DNA from: Nostoc sp. UHCC 0302
GTDB taxonomy: Bacteria; Cyanobacteriota; Cyanobacteriia; Cyanobacteriales; Nostocaceae
Direction: 5' to 3'
Assembly: GCF_038096175.1 (NCBI RefSeq)
Contig: NZ_CP151099.1
Coordinates: 4,693,484-4,757,483, forward strand
Length of the DNA: 64,000 nt
Part shown: positions 44,815 to 54,105 of the stretch, piece by piece
Position numbering within the stretch: the stretch's first letter is position 1
Layout: the number at the start of each line of letters is the position of its first letter
Position numbers and translations under genes: made by a program
Notes under the pieces: generated by a model
Told to the model about the DNA's origin: nothing
What the model saw: the letters and a program-made list of their open reading frames with translations, nothing else
Database searches by the model: none

Positions 44815-45450
44815 ATTGAAAATTTGGTAATTGTAAATGAGAATTGATTTTTTAAAAATATTATTTCGCATTCATTATTTTTTTTGCAAGCTTTTATCCA
44901 GTAATCCGCCAGCCTCATCTTTTACTTACTAATAAACAAAAAGTTTATGTGCTAACCCAATTACTAACAATTCACATTTATTTAATATCCATACTATTTT
45001 AGCTATATAATTTGGTTTTTCAACAAAGATTCTTTTTCTTAATTATTTGCAAAGTATATTTTAATTTTTTTATTTAAGCAATATTACTTAAATAATGAGT
45101 TGATGATAACTAAATAATAAAGTTATAAAGACAGTCTTATCTTAACCCTATGTAATTATCCTAAACTCCCGTAAAACCAGCAAAATTAAGATAATTAATT
45201 AGAGTTTAGTTCTATCAGTATTTAGTATTAGCTAGATTTTTATAGTTACTGTTAAATACTTTGTGATTCCTCAGTATATTTCTCAAATCACTAGAGAACT
45301 AAATAAATGAGGTTTGCATTTGAAGTTTTAAACAAAATTGGTATATTCCTTTACCAACTAAGAGATTTAACACTTAAATTTAAGATTACAAGCATAGTTG
45401 AATAAAAAACTAATAAGTGCTTTTAAATTACAAATACAAATACATTATTT
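44815..45450. other. AT-rich intergenic region
   Basis: About 640 very AT-rich bases with no recognisable gene or RNA. It may hold the promoter of the CRR7-like gene (left end) and of the small frame at 45451. Nothing else stands out. Confidence 0.5.
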
Positions 45451-45720
45451 ATGAAACCTAGTTATCTACCAATTACTTGGCCAAAAACAAGTAAGCAGTC
45501 TGCTCTCAAAAAAAAGCTGATTGGCAAGCAAGAAATACTTTTACTGCAAGTTCTGGCGTTGATAAAGAAGCGATCGCTTTCATGGAATAGCACAGCCTTT
45601 TTTCAATACTGCCTTATAAATAGCTGCCGAAACAAATTATTTAACCAGAGATTATTACTACTAAAAACCCAAGCGATTGATGAATTAGAGTTTGACACCT
45701 CGTCTTCTGAAATGTGTTGA
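45451..45720 (+). CDS. Possible small basic protein, unknown
   Basis: An open frame of 89 residues, basic in the N-terminal half (SKQSALKKKLIGKQ), with one weakly hydrophobic stretch and a Cys-containing centre. It has no recognised similarity and no clear ribosome-binding site (ATTATTTATG). It may be spurious; it is listed because it is the only frame in a 1 kb gap. Confidence 0.3.
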   Translation: MKPSYLPITWPKTSKQSALKKKLIGKQEILLLQVLALIKKRSLSWNSTAFFQYCLINSCRNKLFNQRLLLLKTQAIDELEFDTSSSEMC

Positions 45721-45894
45721 AAGCTGGGCAACAGTTTACACATAAAGCATTTTGTTTCTCACATATCTTCTTCCAAACTGCCCATTAAGTAAGATTTTGA
45801 GCGCTGCGCTCAAACTGTGACTCACAAGCAATATTGGCTATAGAGGTAAGATTCTTCTAAGTTTTCCCTACTCATTACTTTTATTTTCTGCGGA

Positions 45895-46938
45895 ATGCAA
45901 CTCATGTCAGCCATAAGCCCATTTTCTATTTCCAAACAACCTCCTGTAATTCTGGTGGCTGACGATGACAAAACCATCCGGCTCCTGATGCGTAAAGCTA
46001 TGGAACAAGAAGGCTATCGAGTAGTCGAGGTCTCTGATGGTAAGCAGTGTTTAGATGCTTACGAAACCGTTAAACCGGATATTGTTTTGCTAGATGCGAT
46101 GATGCCTGTGATGGATGGCTTCACATGCTGTAAACAGTTGCTCCAAATTGCCAGGAATAATTTGATGTCAGCACTAGCAACGTTTGATCCTGGTTCAGCT
46201 ATGGATAATACTGTGATTTCAAAGCTATGGGAGCGCATTCCTATATTGATAATCACTAGTTTAGATGACGAAGACTCAGTAAATCGTGCCTTTGAAGCAG
46301 GGGCAACCGATTACGTAACTAAGCCAATTCACTGGGCTGTATTGCGCCAACGGTTGCGAAGACTGCTGCAACAAGCGCAAGTGTACAAACAGTTAGAAGC
46401 CGCAAACCAAGCTTTGCAGCAACTCGCAAACGTAGATGGCTTAACTGGCTTAGCTAATCGTCGGCGCTTTGATGATTATCTTAATACTCAGTGGATTAAT
46501 TTAGTACAGGAGGAGTCGCCTCTGTCACTGATTTTATGTGATATTGACTTTTTTAAATTTTATAACGATAAATATGGCCATCCGGCTGGGGATCTCTGCT
46601 TAAAAAAGGTTGGGACTGTCTTAAACCATAAAGCACAGAAAAATCAAGATTTAGTAGCACGTTATGGCGGTGAGGAATTTGCTGTGATTATGCCAAACAC
46701 TCACGCAGATGGTGCAGTTCACGTTGCCAGTGCAATGCAAGCTGGAGTTAGAGACTTACAAATTATTCATCATGGGTCTACCATTGGTCAGTATCTCACC
46801 CTAAGTATGGGGGTAGTAACTGTTATTCCTACTTGGGAAACCTCACCTTTAGATTTGATTGTGGCGGCAGATAAAGCACTGTACCAAGCAAAAGCAGCAG
46901 GACGCGATCGCATTGTCCAAGCTAAGCTTATTAGTTAA
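45895..46938 (+). CDS. REC-GGDEF response regulator (diguanylate cyclase)
   Basis: A 347-residue protein that would make cyclic di-GMP from two GTP when its receiver is phosphorylated. The receiver (about 18-160) has ADDDK, phospho-acceptor Asp67 (LLDAMMPVMDG), Thr121 and Lys143 (TKPI). About 25 extra residues (about 85-112) lie before beta-4, longer than a standard receiver. The GGDEF domain has the active-site GGEEF at 258-262 and YNDKYGHPAGD. The usual inhibitory RxxD site is KNQD here, so feedback inhibition may be lost. An alternative start at 45904 exists. It is convergent with sasA. Confidence 0.93.
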   Translation: MQLMSAISPFSISKQPPVILVADDDKTIRLLMRKAMEQEGYRVVEVSDGKQCLDAYETVKPDIVLLDAMMPVMDGFTCCKQLLQIARNNLMSALATFDPGSAMDNTVISKLWERIPILIITSLDDEDSVNRAFEAGATDYVTKPIHWAVLRQRLRRLLQQAQVYKQLEAANQALQQLANVDGLTGLANRRRFDDYLNTQWINLVQEESPLSLILCDIDFFKFYNDKYGHPAGDLCLKKVGTVLNHKAQKNQDLVARYGGEEFAVIMPNTHADGAVHVASAMQAGVRDLQIIHHGSTIGQYLTLSMGVVTVIPTWETSPLDLIVAADKALYQAKAAGRDRIVQAKLIS

Positions 46939-46943
46939 TAGTC

Positions 46944-47000
46944 ATTTGTCATTTGTCCTTTGTTAGTTTAACGACTCACTAATAAGACCAATGACTATTG
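46944..47000. repeat. Heptamer repeats (ATTTGTC)n
   Basis: Two ATTTGTC units followed by CTTTGTT, then ATGACTA/ATTGATTAATGAC-like units. This is the same STRR type as at 15671. It lies between convergent cyclase and sasA genes. Confidence 0.6.
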
Positions 47001-47008
47001 ATTAATGA

Positions 47009-48196
47009 CTAAGACGGATAAACTGGTAATGTGAAGTGAAACCATGCTCCGCCACAGGGGGCAGTATCTACCCAAATTTGACCATAATGTGCGCGGACGA
47101 TGCGTTGGCATAAACAAAGACCAATCCCATAACCTTCTGTAGCTTCATCCCGTTTCAGGCGGAAGTGATTTTCAAAAATGCGATCGCGATTTTCAGATGG
47201 AATGCCAGGCCCTGTGTCACCAATACTGAACTGAACTTTTTGCGTAGTGCGGTGCAATCCAGCAATGCTAATCTTTCCGCCTTCTGGCGTGTATTTGATC
47301 GCATTGTCCAAAAGATTGATCAACACTTGCCGTATGCGTTCTGGATCGGCATAAACATAAGGCAAGTCTTGAGGGATATCTGTATCTATATTTTGGAATT
47401 TGGCAGTATAGCGATCGCGCAATTCTTCCACTACATCCAAGCATAGTTTACCTAGTTGCAGTTTTTGTGGTAATATAGGTAACTCTGTATCGCTACCCCG
47501 ACCCACCTGCAAAAGGTCAGCAATCATTCGATCAATTATCTTGGTTTGACTGCGGGCTTGTTTTAGTAAATGCGCCGTCATTGCTGGTTTGAGACGCTGG
47601 AATTCGCCTATGTCTGGATTGTAGTTGGATTGGAGAGTTTCGATAGCGATCGCAGCAGCAGTCAGAGGATTGCGGAGGTCATGTGCTAGCATCGCAATCA
47701 CCCGGTCTTTAAACTGTAGCTGTTCTTGGAGTTTTTCTTTTTCCTGTTTCAAACGAAAAATCTCGTCTGAGAGTCGTATTAGCTCAGCAGAAACAGCAAC
47801 TGAACTAATTGTGGATGTGGGTGATGTCACCCGACTATTGTCGTCTATACGTTCTTGTAGGTCTTCTTGTAATTTCAAGTAGGCATCTATAGTAGCTTGC
47901 CAGCGAGGCCACCAGTTTTTCAATTGGGCAATTATATTACTCCCAGCCAAAATTTGCCGGGGTTCCGGATGGATTTTAATTAAAGCTGGCGTTGCTACCA
48001 ACTTAAAGTGTTCCGCTAAGTAGGGTTGTTGCCCGACATCAATGATTTGAAGTTCAAAACTATACTCAGCCTGTAATTCTTTTAAGTAGGCCCGTATTCG
48101 CTGCACCTGCTGTCGGGACTTTGGGCGTCCATCGACAAACAGCAGTAGCTGGAGAGGAGCCTCAGAATAGATCGGCTGATCCTGGGGAACTGACAT
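47009..48196 (-). CDS. sasA: Adaptive-response/circadian output histidine kinase SasA
   Basis: A 395-residue kinase with a KaiB-like thioredoxin-fold N-terminus ([27 protein letters not shown]...[13 protein letters not shown]). This is followed by a coiled coil and a histidine kinase core: H box [15 protein letters not shown] box [17 protein letters not shown]1 IGDTGPGIP and a [11 protein letters not shown]2 box. This architecture is specific to SasA, which interacts with KaiC and passes phosphate to RpaA to time gene expression. The frame is open to 48241, and the ATG at 48196 was chosen ([10 protein letters not shown]). There is no transmembrane segment, as expected. The kai genes are not in the window. 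Confidence 0.96.
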   Translation of the reverse strand: MSVPQDQPIYSEAPLQLLLFVDGRPKSRQQVQRIRAYLKELQAEYSFELQIIDVGQQPYLAEHFKLVATPALIKIHPEPRQILAGSNIIAQLKNWWPRWQATIDAYLKLQEDLQERIDDNSRVTSPTSTISSVAVSAELIRLSDEIFRLKQEKEKLQEQLQFKDRVIAMLAHDLRNPLTAAAIAIETLQSNYNPDIGEFQRLKPAMTAHLLKQARSQTKIIDRMIADLLQVGRGSDTELPILPQKLQLGKLCLDVVEELRDRYTAKFQNIDTDIPQDLPYVYADPERIRQVLINLLDNAIKYTPEGGKISIAGLHRTTQKVQFSIGDTGPGIPSENRDRIFENHFRLKRDEATEGYGIGLCLCQRIVRAHYGQIWVDTAPCGGAWFHFTLPVYPS

Positions 48197-49617
48197 GTAA
48201 TCGTGTTTCAGCACTGCTAACAACCCGGCGACGCTTGACAAAAAGTAAACTGGACTGACTAACTGTTGTCGATGGTCGTTCTTTTTTTAAATTTAATATC
48301 TATTTTAGATTTTTCATACTCCTATCTGATCTGGGTTTTTGACAAGGGAGATATATTTTTTAGCCTTTTGCTTGCTTTTTGGCTAACTTTATCTCCAGAA
48401 ACACCTTACCCTTGAATATAAGTCTTAATTTGTCCTGAATTCAGACATTTTTCTTAGAACCGGCCTGCGCAAGCTTTTATGCTACGGAAAGCCTGCCTGT
48501 GTAATAACAAACTGCGCCTAAAAGACGTTTGGGGGATCTCCTCTTTGTAAGTTCTTTGTAAGTTCTAAGTTAGTTAACTGAGTCACAAACACAAATTTAC
48601 CGCTCTTTGTGTGCTTTTAGTCACGAATTGTTAAAGTTGGTCTTACTAATGGATGAGCCATATCTTAACAAAGTGAGTTTTTGGCCGTAGATTTAGAAGA
48701 TTACCCTAAGTTTATGCAGAGCGACCATCAGACCTGTGCTTTTCATCACACTAATATAGCTTCTCATCTCGAAAAGCTAAAGGACTTTTCTACAGGGTAA
48801 CAAAATTTACAAACTGACAATTCCCTGTGGTACAAATCACTTACGCTATAGGAAGCTGTGCGCGAAGCGTAGTTATAGAAGTTTCCTCCTAGCGCCATCG
48901 TCAACCTTTAGTAAAACTGCAAAAACAGCGATAGTTAACTCTATACTGCCTCTACAACCTGTAAGCAATTGCCTCAGCACTGCGTTTATTCACTACTTTG
49001 AGGGTACTTCGCCCAACGGAATAGTTACGCAAAGGCGTAATAGAAATTCCAGAGGAAGCGCTTACGACTCTTGCAATTGCCAAGAAACTCTTGACTAAAG
49101 TAAAGGTGGCATTTTCCCCTAAATTCAATTAATGGATTTTAGGGAAACTGCTGCGGAACTTGGTTACGTTGCCTATGATCTCAATTCCCAAGAACCAAAA
49201 ATTTACGCTAAGTCCCTGTAATTGTCTAAGACTGCCATTTGTTGCTTATTACCTTATTCAGCTTACCATCCTCAGATGAATAATCTCTATAATCGATAGC
49301 AATCGATAGCAAGCTAGCGCTAGATAAGGTTATTCCCTTTGTTGGCTGAGGATAAGGAGGAATTTATCATAGTTTATCACTTTAGGTGCTAGACATCTAG
49401 CACTAGATGAGTATTCTTCGTCAAAGTGGGTGATGTCACCTGGTAAATGTTCGGTGGAAAAGAGCAAATCGCCAAAATCTTAAAACTCGTGCCTAGGTAG
49501 CATTTGAGTTTTATTTTTAGTTTTTTATCCCAAAATGTTATTTTGCCAGAATTTTAGGGAACTCTATAAATAAGCATGGGAATTTTCAATACTTAATAGC
49601 TGTAGATACAAGACGAT

Positions 49618-49641
49618 ACGGTAGCCAAGGCTACCGTTTTC
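49618..49641 (+). terminator. Compact strong rho-independent terminator
   Basis: ACGGTAGCC (49618-49626) pairs perfectly with GGCTACCGT (49629-49637) around a 2-base gap, followed by TTTTCC. No gene ends nearby on the plus strand, so it may end a small RNA whose 5' end lies somewhere in 49300-49600. Confidence 0.6.
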
Positions 49642-49696
49642 CAATATTTCAAGGATTCATCATCATAAAAGCCATTGAGACAGTGATTGGCAACTA

Positions 49697-49855
49697 GTGA
49701 CTTGTAAAAGTCGCCTTGTCAACTGTATTGGTAAAGTCTTGATTATTGCTTACAAAGAGTCAACTCAGCAGTTAGAAGAAGTTTTGACTAGAGAAGGATT
49801 CCAGTGGGAAGTTCTGAGGCAGGAATCCAAACCAAAACAGACCGGATTTTTATAG
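49697..49855 (+). pseudogene. Short gene remnant (N-terminal fragment)
   Basis: From a GTG at 49697 a 52-residue frame reads CKSRLVNCIGKVLIIAYKES, QLEEVLTREGFQWEVLRQES, then stops. The start looks like the first beta-alpha-beta unit of a larger protein (a Rossmann-like or transferase N-terminus), after which homology-like sequence ends. It was below the usual length for calling a gene. Most likely the leftover of a truncated gene; a genuine mini-protein is possible. Confidence 0.35.
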
Positions 49856-49983
49856 CTTGCTGGAGATTAGGCGAGGATACAGCAACCTAAAATTTCATCT
49901 TTTAGACTTTATAACTTAGCGCTTTGGCCTTCCGTTGACAGTGTGCGCTAGGGTAGGAAATGAAACTCGATTTGTGATCTCCC

Positions 49984-51387
49984 GTGCTTCCCTGTAAACG
50001 TCCAGCTGTTTTTCTAAGTTTGGCTGTTCTACTCAGTTCCTTAACAGCCTGTGCCAACAGTCCAGTCGCCAAAAACCTTGAGCAGTCTTTGGCGGCAGAT
50101 CCTAAGCTGCAAAATAACCCAGTTGTTTTTGAGGAAACTAAAAGTAATGAAGCACAAGCACAGCCAAACCAATCAACGGCTCAGTTACCAGCTGATTTTC
50201 CCAAAGATATTCCCCTATATCCCAATGCCAAACTACAGGAAGTCAGACCTGCTAGTGGCTCAGAAAATAGAGTATCAACCCGTTGGCTGAGTTCTGACCC
50301 CAGCAATTTTATTGCTAGCTTTTATCGTAGCCAGTTTCAGACAAACAATTGGCAGATTTTACAACAACCAACAGATGAAGTTGAAGGTGCATTTGAAGCA
50401 CGTCGCGATAATTTGCTAGTGAAAGTTTCAATTCAAGCTCAATCAGTTATCAAAGCCACACCTAATCAGCCTCAAACAGCGACAGAGTTAAGGATTGAGT
50501 ACGTACCTAATAGTACAGCAACTGCACAAACTAACCCAACGAGCAATCCCAACGAAACTAGTAACGCTCAAAATACTAACGGACTTCCCCAACCAGGAGA
50601 TCCGCAATTTATTGGCCCAGTACCACCCGCGAACTTAGCTGCACAGCCAACAAGTACATCTAATAGCGAAACAACCCCGACAGTTCCATCTACATCTCAA
50701 GTATTTAACGATCTAAATAAAGCACCAAAAGAATGGCAGCAACACATCCAAGACTTGGCAGCATTAGGTGTGTTGTCTACAGAATCACAGACAACAAAGA
50801 ACAATACCGCCGCTAACCAATTTGAACCCGGTAAAATTGTTACACGTCGGGAATACGCTCGTTGGCTAGTTGCAGCTAACAATGCTATGTATACTACCAA
50901 TCCAGCTAAACAAATTCGTTTGGCATCGGAAAGTACTCAAGCAGCTTTTAGTGATGTATCGCCAAAAGACGCTGATTTTCCAGTAATTCAAGGATTAGCT
51001 GAAGCTGGATTAATTCCTAGTCCTTTGTCTGGGTATTCTACAACAGTTTTGTTTCGTCCTGATGCACCCTTAACGCGGGAGCAGTGGCTGTTATGGAAAT
51101 TACCTCTAGATACTCGCCAAGCTTTACCTGCTGCCAACTTAGATACAGTTAAACAAACTTGGGGTTTTCAGGATGCGGGTAAAATTGACCCCAAGGCATT
51201 AAGGGCAGTTTTGGCTGATTTCCAAAATGGTGAACAATCAAATATTCGGCGAGTATTTGGCTATACGACGCTGTTTCAACCCAAAAAACCAGTAACTCGC
51301 GCTGAAGCTGCTGCGGCTTTGTGGTACTTCGGTACTCAAGGCGAAGGTATATCAGCAAATGAGGCTTTGAAGTTAAAGCGAAGTTAA
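49984..51387 (+). CDS. SLH-domain lipoprotein
   Basis: A 467-residue protein starting at GTG. The lipobox LTAC places lipidated Cys at 23. An N-terminal domain (about 70-175; LPADFPKDIPLYPNAKLQEV...FIASFYRSQF) is followed by a Thr/Asn/Pro-rich linker (about 180-240). The C-terminal S-layer-homology region contains QHIQDLAALGVL...FEPGKIVTRREYARWL and FSDVSPKDADFPVIQGLAEAGLI...FRPDAPLTREQWLLW. SLH domains bind peptidoglycan-linked polymers, so the protein links a membrane to the cell wall. Its gene converges with the TgpA-like gene, 28 bases apart. Confidence 0.85.
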   Translation: MLPCKRPAVFLSLAVLLSSLTACANSPVAKNLEQSLAADPKLQNNPVVFEETKSNEAQAQPNQSTAQLPADFPKDIPLYPNAKLQEVRPASGSENRVSTRWLSSDPSNFIASFYRSQFQTNNWQILQQPTDEVEGAFEARRDNLLVKVSIQAQSVIKATPNQPQTATELRIEYVPNSTATAQTNPTSNPNETSNAQNTNGLPQPGDPQFIGPVPPANLAAQPTSTSNSETTPTVPSTSQVFNDLNKAPKEWQQHIQDLAALGVLSTESQTTKNNTAANQFEPGKIVTRREYARWLVAANNAMYTTNPAKQIRLASESTQAAFSDVSPKDADFPVIQGLAEAGLIPSPLSGYSTTVLFRPDAPLTREQWLLWKLPLDTRQALPAANLDTVKQTWGFQDAGKIDPKALRAVLADFQNGEQSNIRRVFGYTTLFQPKKPVTRAEAAAALWYFGTQGEGISANEALKLKRS

Positions 51388-51415
51388 ATTGAAAGACCTA
51401 AGCTTGAGAATCCGA

Positions 51416-53728
51416 TTACTTAGCAGTCTTTTTCAAGCCTTGCCATCTTTGTCGCAGTCGCTTTAAGTTAGGAGCATGACCACCGTAGCGCCAATCGACA
51501 TAAGCTTGACAAATTTCATTTATTACCTCAGCAGTTATTGGCGCATGATGCTGGGATGAAACTTTGGCATACTCTAGTGGTGTTTGTGCTGGATGCTTGC
51601 CTAAACCTTTTTGCGCCGTCCATTGCAGCATTTGTTGATAAAGGCTTTCCATTGCTGGCAATTTATTCAACCAACGACGGTTCAGCCAATCTCGCCACTG
51701 ACTCCAACCTAGCCAACCTAAGAAAGCTGCGGTAGTCGCTAAGATTGAGCCAGTCAATATCCCAACCCAACCTTGAGAGAATAAAGCAAAAAACCAAGCG
51801 ATCGCTCTACCCACCCACCTAAATATTGTCTCAAAGACATTGGTCAACAAACCCGTTACCGGAGAAGGTAACCACCCAGCAACCCAGTGCCAAAACTGGC
51901 GTAGGACACTAAAAGTCTGAGTCTCCTCAACTGAAGGGGGAATCAAGGGATGATTAGGAATTGGGTCAAACGCAAACCAACCATATTTGGGGAAATACAC
52001 TTCTGTCATTGCGTATGCATCAGTGTTACGGACGACATACATCCCTGTGAATGGATTAAACTCTCCAGCACTAAACCCTGCCACCAACCGCGCGGGGATA
52101 CCAATGGAACGCAACATGACCGTTAGAACTGTCGAGAAGTGGTCAGGATAACCTCCTTTGTACTTGAACAAAAAAGCTTCTACTAAGTCTTCTTTTTCAC
52201 TCAAATAAGGTAGTTCTAAGGCATTTTCAGGAATAGAGTAGTTTTGCTTGAGGTATTGAGCTAGGTAAAGAGTCTTTTCGTAAGGTGAATCTAGGGATTT
52301 TAAAGACTTTGCTACCCGTTCTCGGTTGTAATTGGCGAGGATTTCTTCAGTGCGTTGTCGTACCTTTTGAGTAATTTCTTCAGGAATTTGTAAATAAAAC
52401 TTTTTGATATGCTGTGGATAGTTTGTCGGAGCTTGTGTTAACAAAGTCCGATCGCGGTATGGAACTTCCGAAATTACTGTATATGTGAGGTCTTCTGATA
52501 ATTCTACAGGCGATCGCAATCCGCCTTCCTTATCTACAGCGAGCATCGGAGTCGGAAAGTAAATTTCCTTGGCATTAGCCATCGCTGGAATTAAATTAGG
52601 CAAATCTGATACTACTGTATAAGTTTGCACGACCTCCTTAGTTTTACCAGTACTCCAAGGTGGGGAAAGAAAAATTTGGTAAGACCAAGGCGATCGCCTA
52701 ATAGTCGTCACATCTTCATTGCGAGAAACTTCCCATCCCTTACCTGTATAACGGTCAAATCCTAACACTCGCCAAAAACCTTCAGCCTGCGATCGCACCC
52801 GCATGACAACCTTGGGTTTCATCTCACCGCGCAGGTTTTGATTAATCTGACTATTAAAACCATAATAAAAGCCATTATCGATCTTTCCTGGCTGACCAGT
52901 TTGGTTTTGTCCTGTACCGCTGCCTTGATTATCAGCATTACCTTTGCGGACATAACCAGGATTGATAATAGTACGTCCTGTAAAACTACCTTTTATCTCA
53001 ATCGGAGAACTTACAGGAAACATTCTTAACTGATAGCCTGGAAATCTCGGCAGAACAGCAAAAATTGCTAGTCCTAAGCCGACAATTATTAAAAAATTTA
53101 CTATTAAAAATTTATAATTAAGAATCGAATAATTCTTTTTTTTAGATTTTTCGTTTTTAATTTTTGATGGTTGTAAACCTAAGCGTGAACGATAATCTAA
53201 TACTAAAGTTGGCAGAGCGATTGCTAAAAATAACAGCAGCACAGGTGCAAATGCCAAAGTCTGACTCAGTGTTGCCGCCACACCCAATAAAATTAATCCG
53301 ATAACAATTGAATAACCTAAGTTTTTGCGGCGGGGTGTATCAAAACTGTGCAGCACCTGGAGTTGAATTAATAACTCGGCCAAACCTAGCCGTGTATCAT
53401 TCAACTCCTCTACTAACCGCCCAAAAAAAGCACCCAGTGCCACTAACATTCCGATAGCGATGCAGAACTTCACTGGAACATTACTATCGCGGCGACGGTA
53501 GTAACTCCAGATCGCACCCATTACACTCAACGGTATTGCCCAAATACTAAATGTAGTCTCGCCAGCAATATCCGTCGCCACAATTCCCAAAATAACCAAC
53601 GCTAGCACTAGCACCCGCAAAGAAATGGAATCTTCCACTTCTATCAAAGGTGAGCCTGGCGTACTTTGTCGCCAGGAATTAGCTACAGGAAGATGCCAAA
53701 ACCGATTTATCCTGGATAAGTTAAACAT
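51416..53728 (-). CDS. TgpA-type transglutaminase-like membrane protein with lost catalytic residues
   Basis: A 770-residue protein with about seven N-terminal membrane segments (about 35-225), a periplasmic transglutaminase-like domain (about 430-600), another membrane segment (about 655-675), and a C-terminal DUF4129-like tail. The family (DUF3488/TgpA) has a Cys-His-Asp triad. Here the expected Cys position (GYCEHF type) reads GGYPDHFST, so Pro528. The His position (DAHAWVEVY type) reads TDAYAMTEVYF, so Tyr572. The Asp (FAFDPIP, Asp588) remains. The fold is intact and the frame is clean, so this appears to be a non-catalytic scaffold. It may be a lineage feature of cyanobacteria. Confidence 0.85.
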   Translation of the reverse strand: MFNLSRINRFWHLPVANSWRQSTPGSPLIEVEDSISLRVLVLALVILGIVATDIAGETTFSIWAIPLSVMGAIWSYYRRRDSNVPVKFCIAIGMLVALGAFFGRLVEELNDTRLGLAELLIQLQVLHSFDTPRRKNLGYSIVIGLILLGVAATLSQTLAFAPVLLLFLAIALPTLVLDYRSRLGLQPSKIKNEKSKKKNYSILNYKFLIVNFLIIVGLGLAIFAVLPRFPGYQLRMFPVSSPIEIKGSFTGRTIINPGYVRKGNADNQGSGTGQNQTGQPGKIDNGFYYGFNSQINQNLRGEMKPKVVMRVRSQAEGFWRVLGFDRYTGKGWEVSRNEDVTTIRRSPWSYQIFLSPPWSTGKTKEVVQTYTVVSDLPNLIPAMANAKEIYFPTPMLAVDKEGGLRSPVELSEDLTYTVISEVPYRDRTLLTQAPTNYPQHIKKFYLQIPEEITQKVRQRTEEILANYNRERVAKSLKSLDSPYEKTLYLAQYLKQNYSIPENALELPYLSEKEDLVEAFLFKYKGGYPDHFSTVLTVMLRSIGIPARLVAGFSAGEFNPFTGMYVVRNTDAYAMTEVYFPKYGWFAFDPIPNHPLIPPSVEETQTFSVLRQFWHWVAGWLPSPVTGLLTNVFETIFRWVGRAIAWFFALFSQGWVGILTGSILATTAAFLGWLGWSQWRDWLNRRWLNKLPAMESLYQQMLQWTAQKGLGKHPAQTPLEYAKVSSQHHAPITAEVINEICQAYVDWRYGGHAPNLKRLRQRWQGLKKTAK

Positions 53729-54105
53729 TTAGAGTATAAGGAAAGCAATGATGTAGATGCTACGCAGACACAATACTGGGGACAAAATTGGCCTATCCTA
53801 CTACTGTTTCAATCCATAAATATGGATAGGTTTGACACGGAGAGGGATACAATATTTTCCCTTGCCTCCGTGTTTCTCCAAGTTCTGAGGTAAGCCTACC
53901 TTAACTCAATGCCAGTTCGCCCAAGCCGAAAAACCTTTGCGGCAGTAGCTCAAGCGGTTGGCTCGACTTTTCCTTGTGTCTTTGTGGTAGATGCTTTTCC
54001 TAGACACTCTAATGACCGCTTTTAAAAAGGATAAGCTAAAAACCAGGAAAATCGTTAAATATACTGACGTTAATCCACGTAGAGTGCTAGCGGTGGCAAT
54101 TTTGA
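53729..54105. other. Intergenic region between patU and the TgpA-like gene
   Basis: About 380 bases. ACACGGAG (53835-53842) pairs with CTCCGTGT (53866-53873), with AGGGA/TCCCT nested inside, giving a possible terminator of the hetZ-patU transcript. No gene is visible. Confidence 0.45.

Larger units (their letters stand above)
48242..49983. other. 1.7 kb gene-poor intergenic region
   Basis: No full gene is supported. Features seen are: a direct repeat TTTGTAAGTTC at about 48544-48566; a hairpin GTGCTAGACATCTAGCAC at about 49387; a very strong terminator at 49618-49641; and a short open frame at 49697-49855. Several short stretches read as broken coding sequence. It may hold a small RNA ending at the terminator, or decayed genes. 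Confidence 0.5.

Noticed and set aside
48242-49983. Several short coding-like stretches (such as one near 49132-49220)
   Set aside because: They are under 40 codons and broken by stops on both sides; only the 49697-49855 fragment looked protein-like enough to list.
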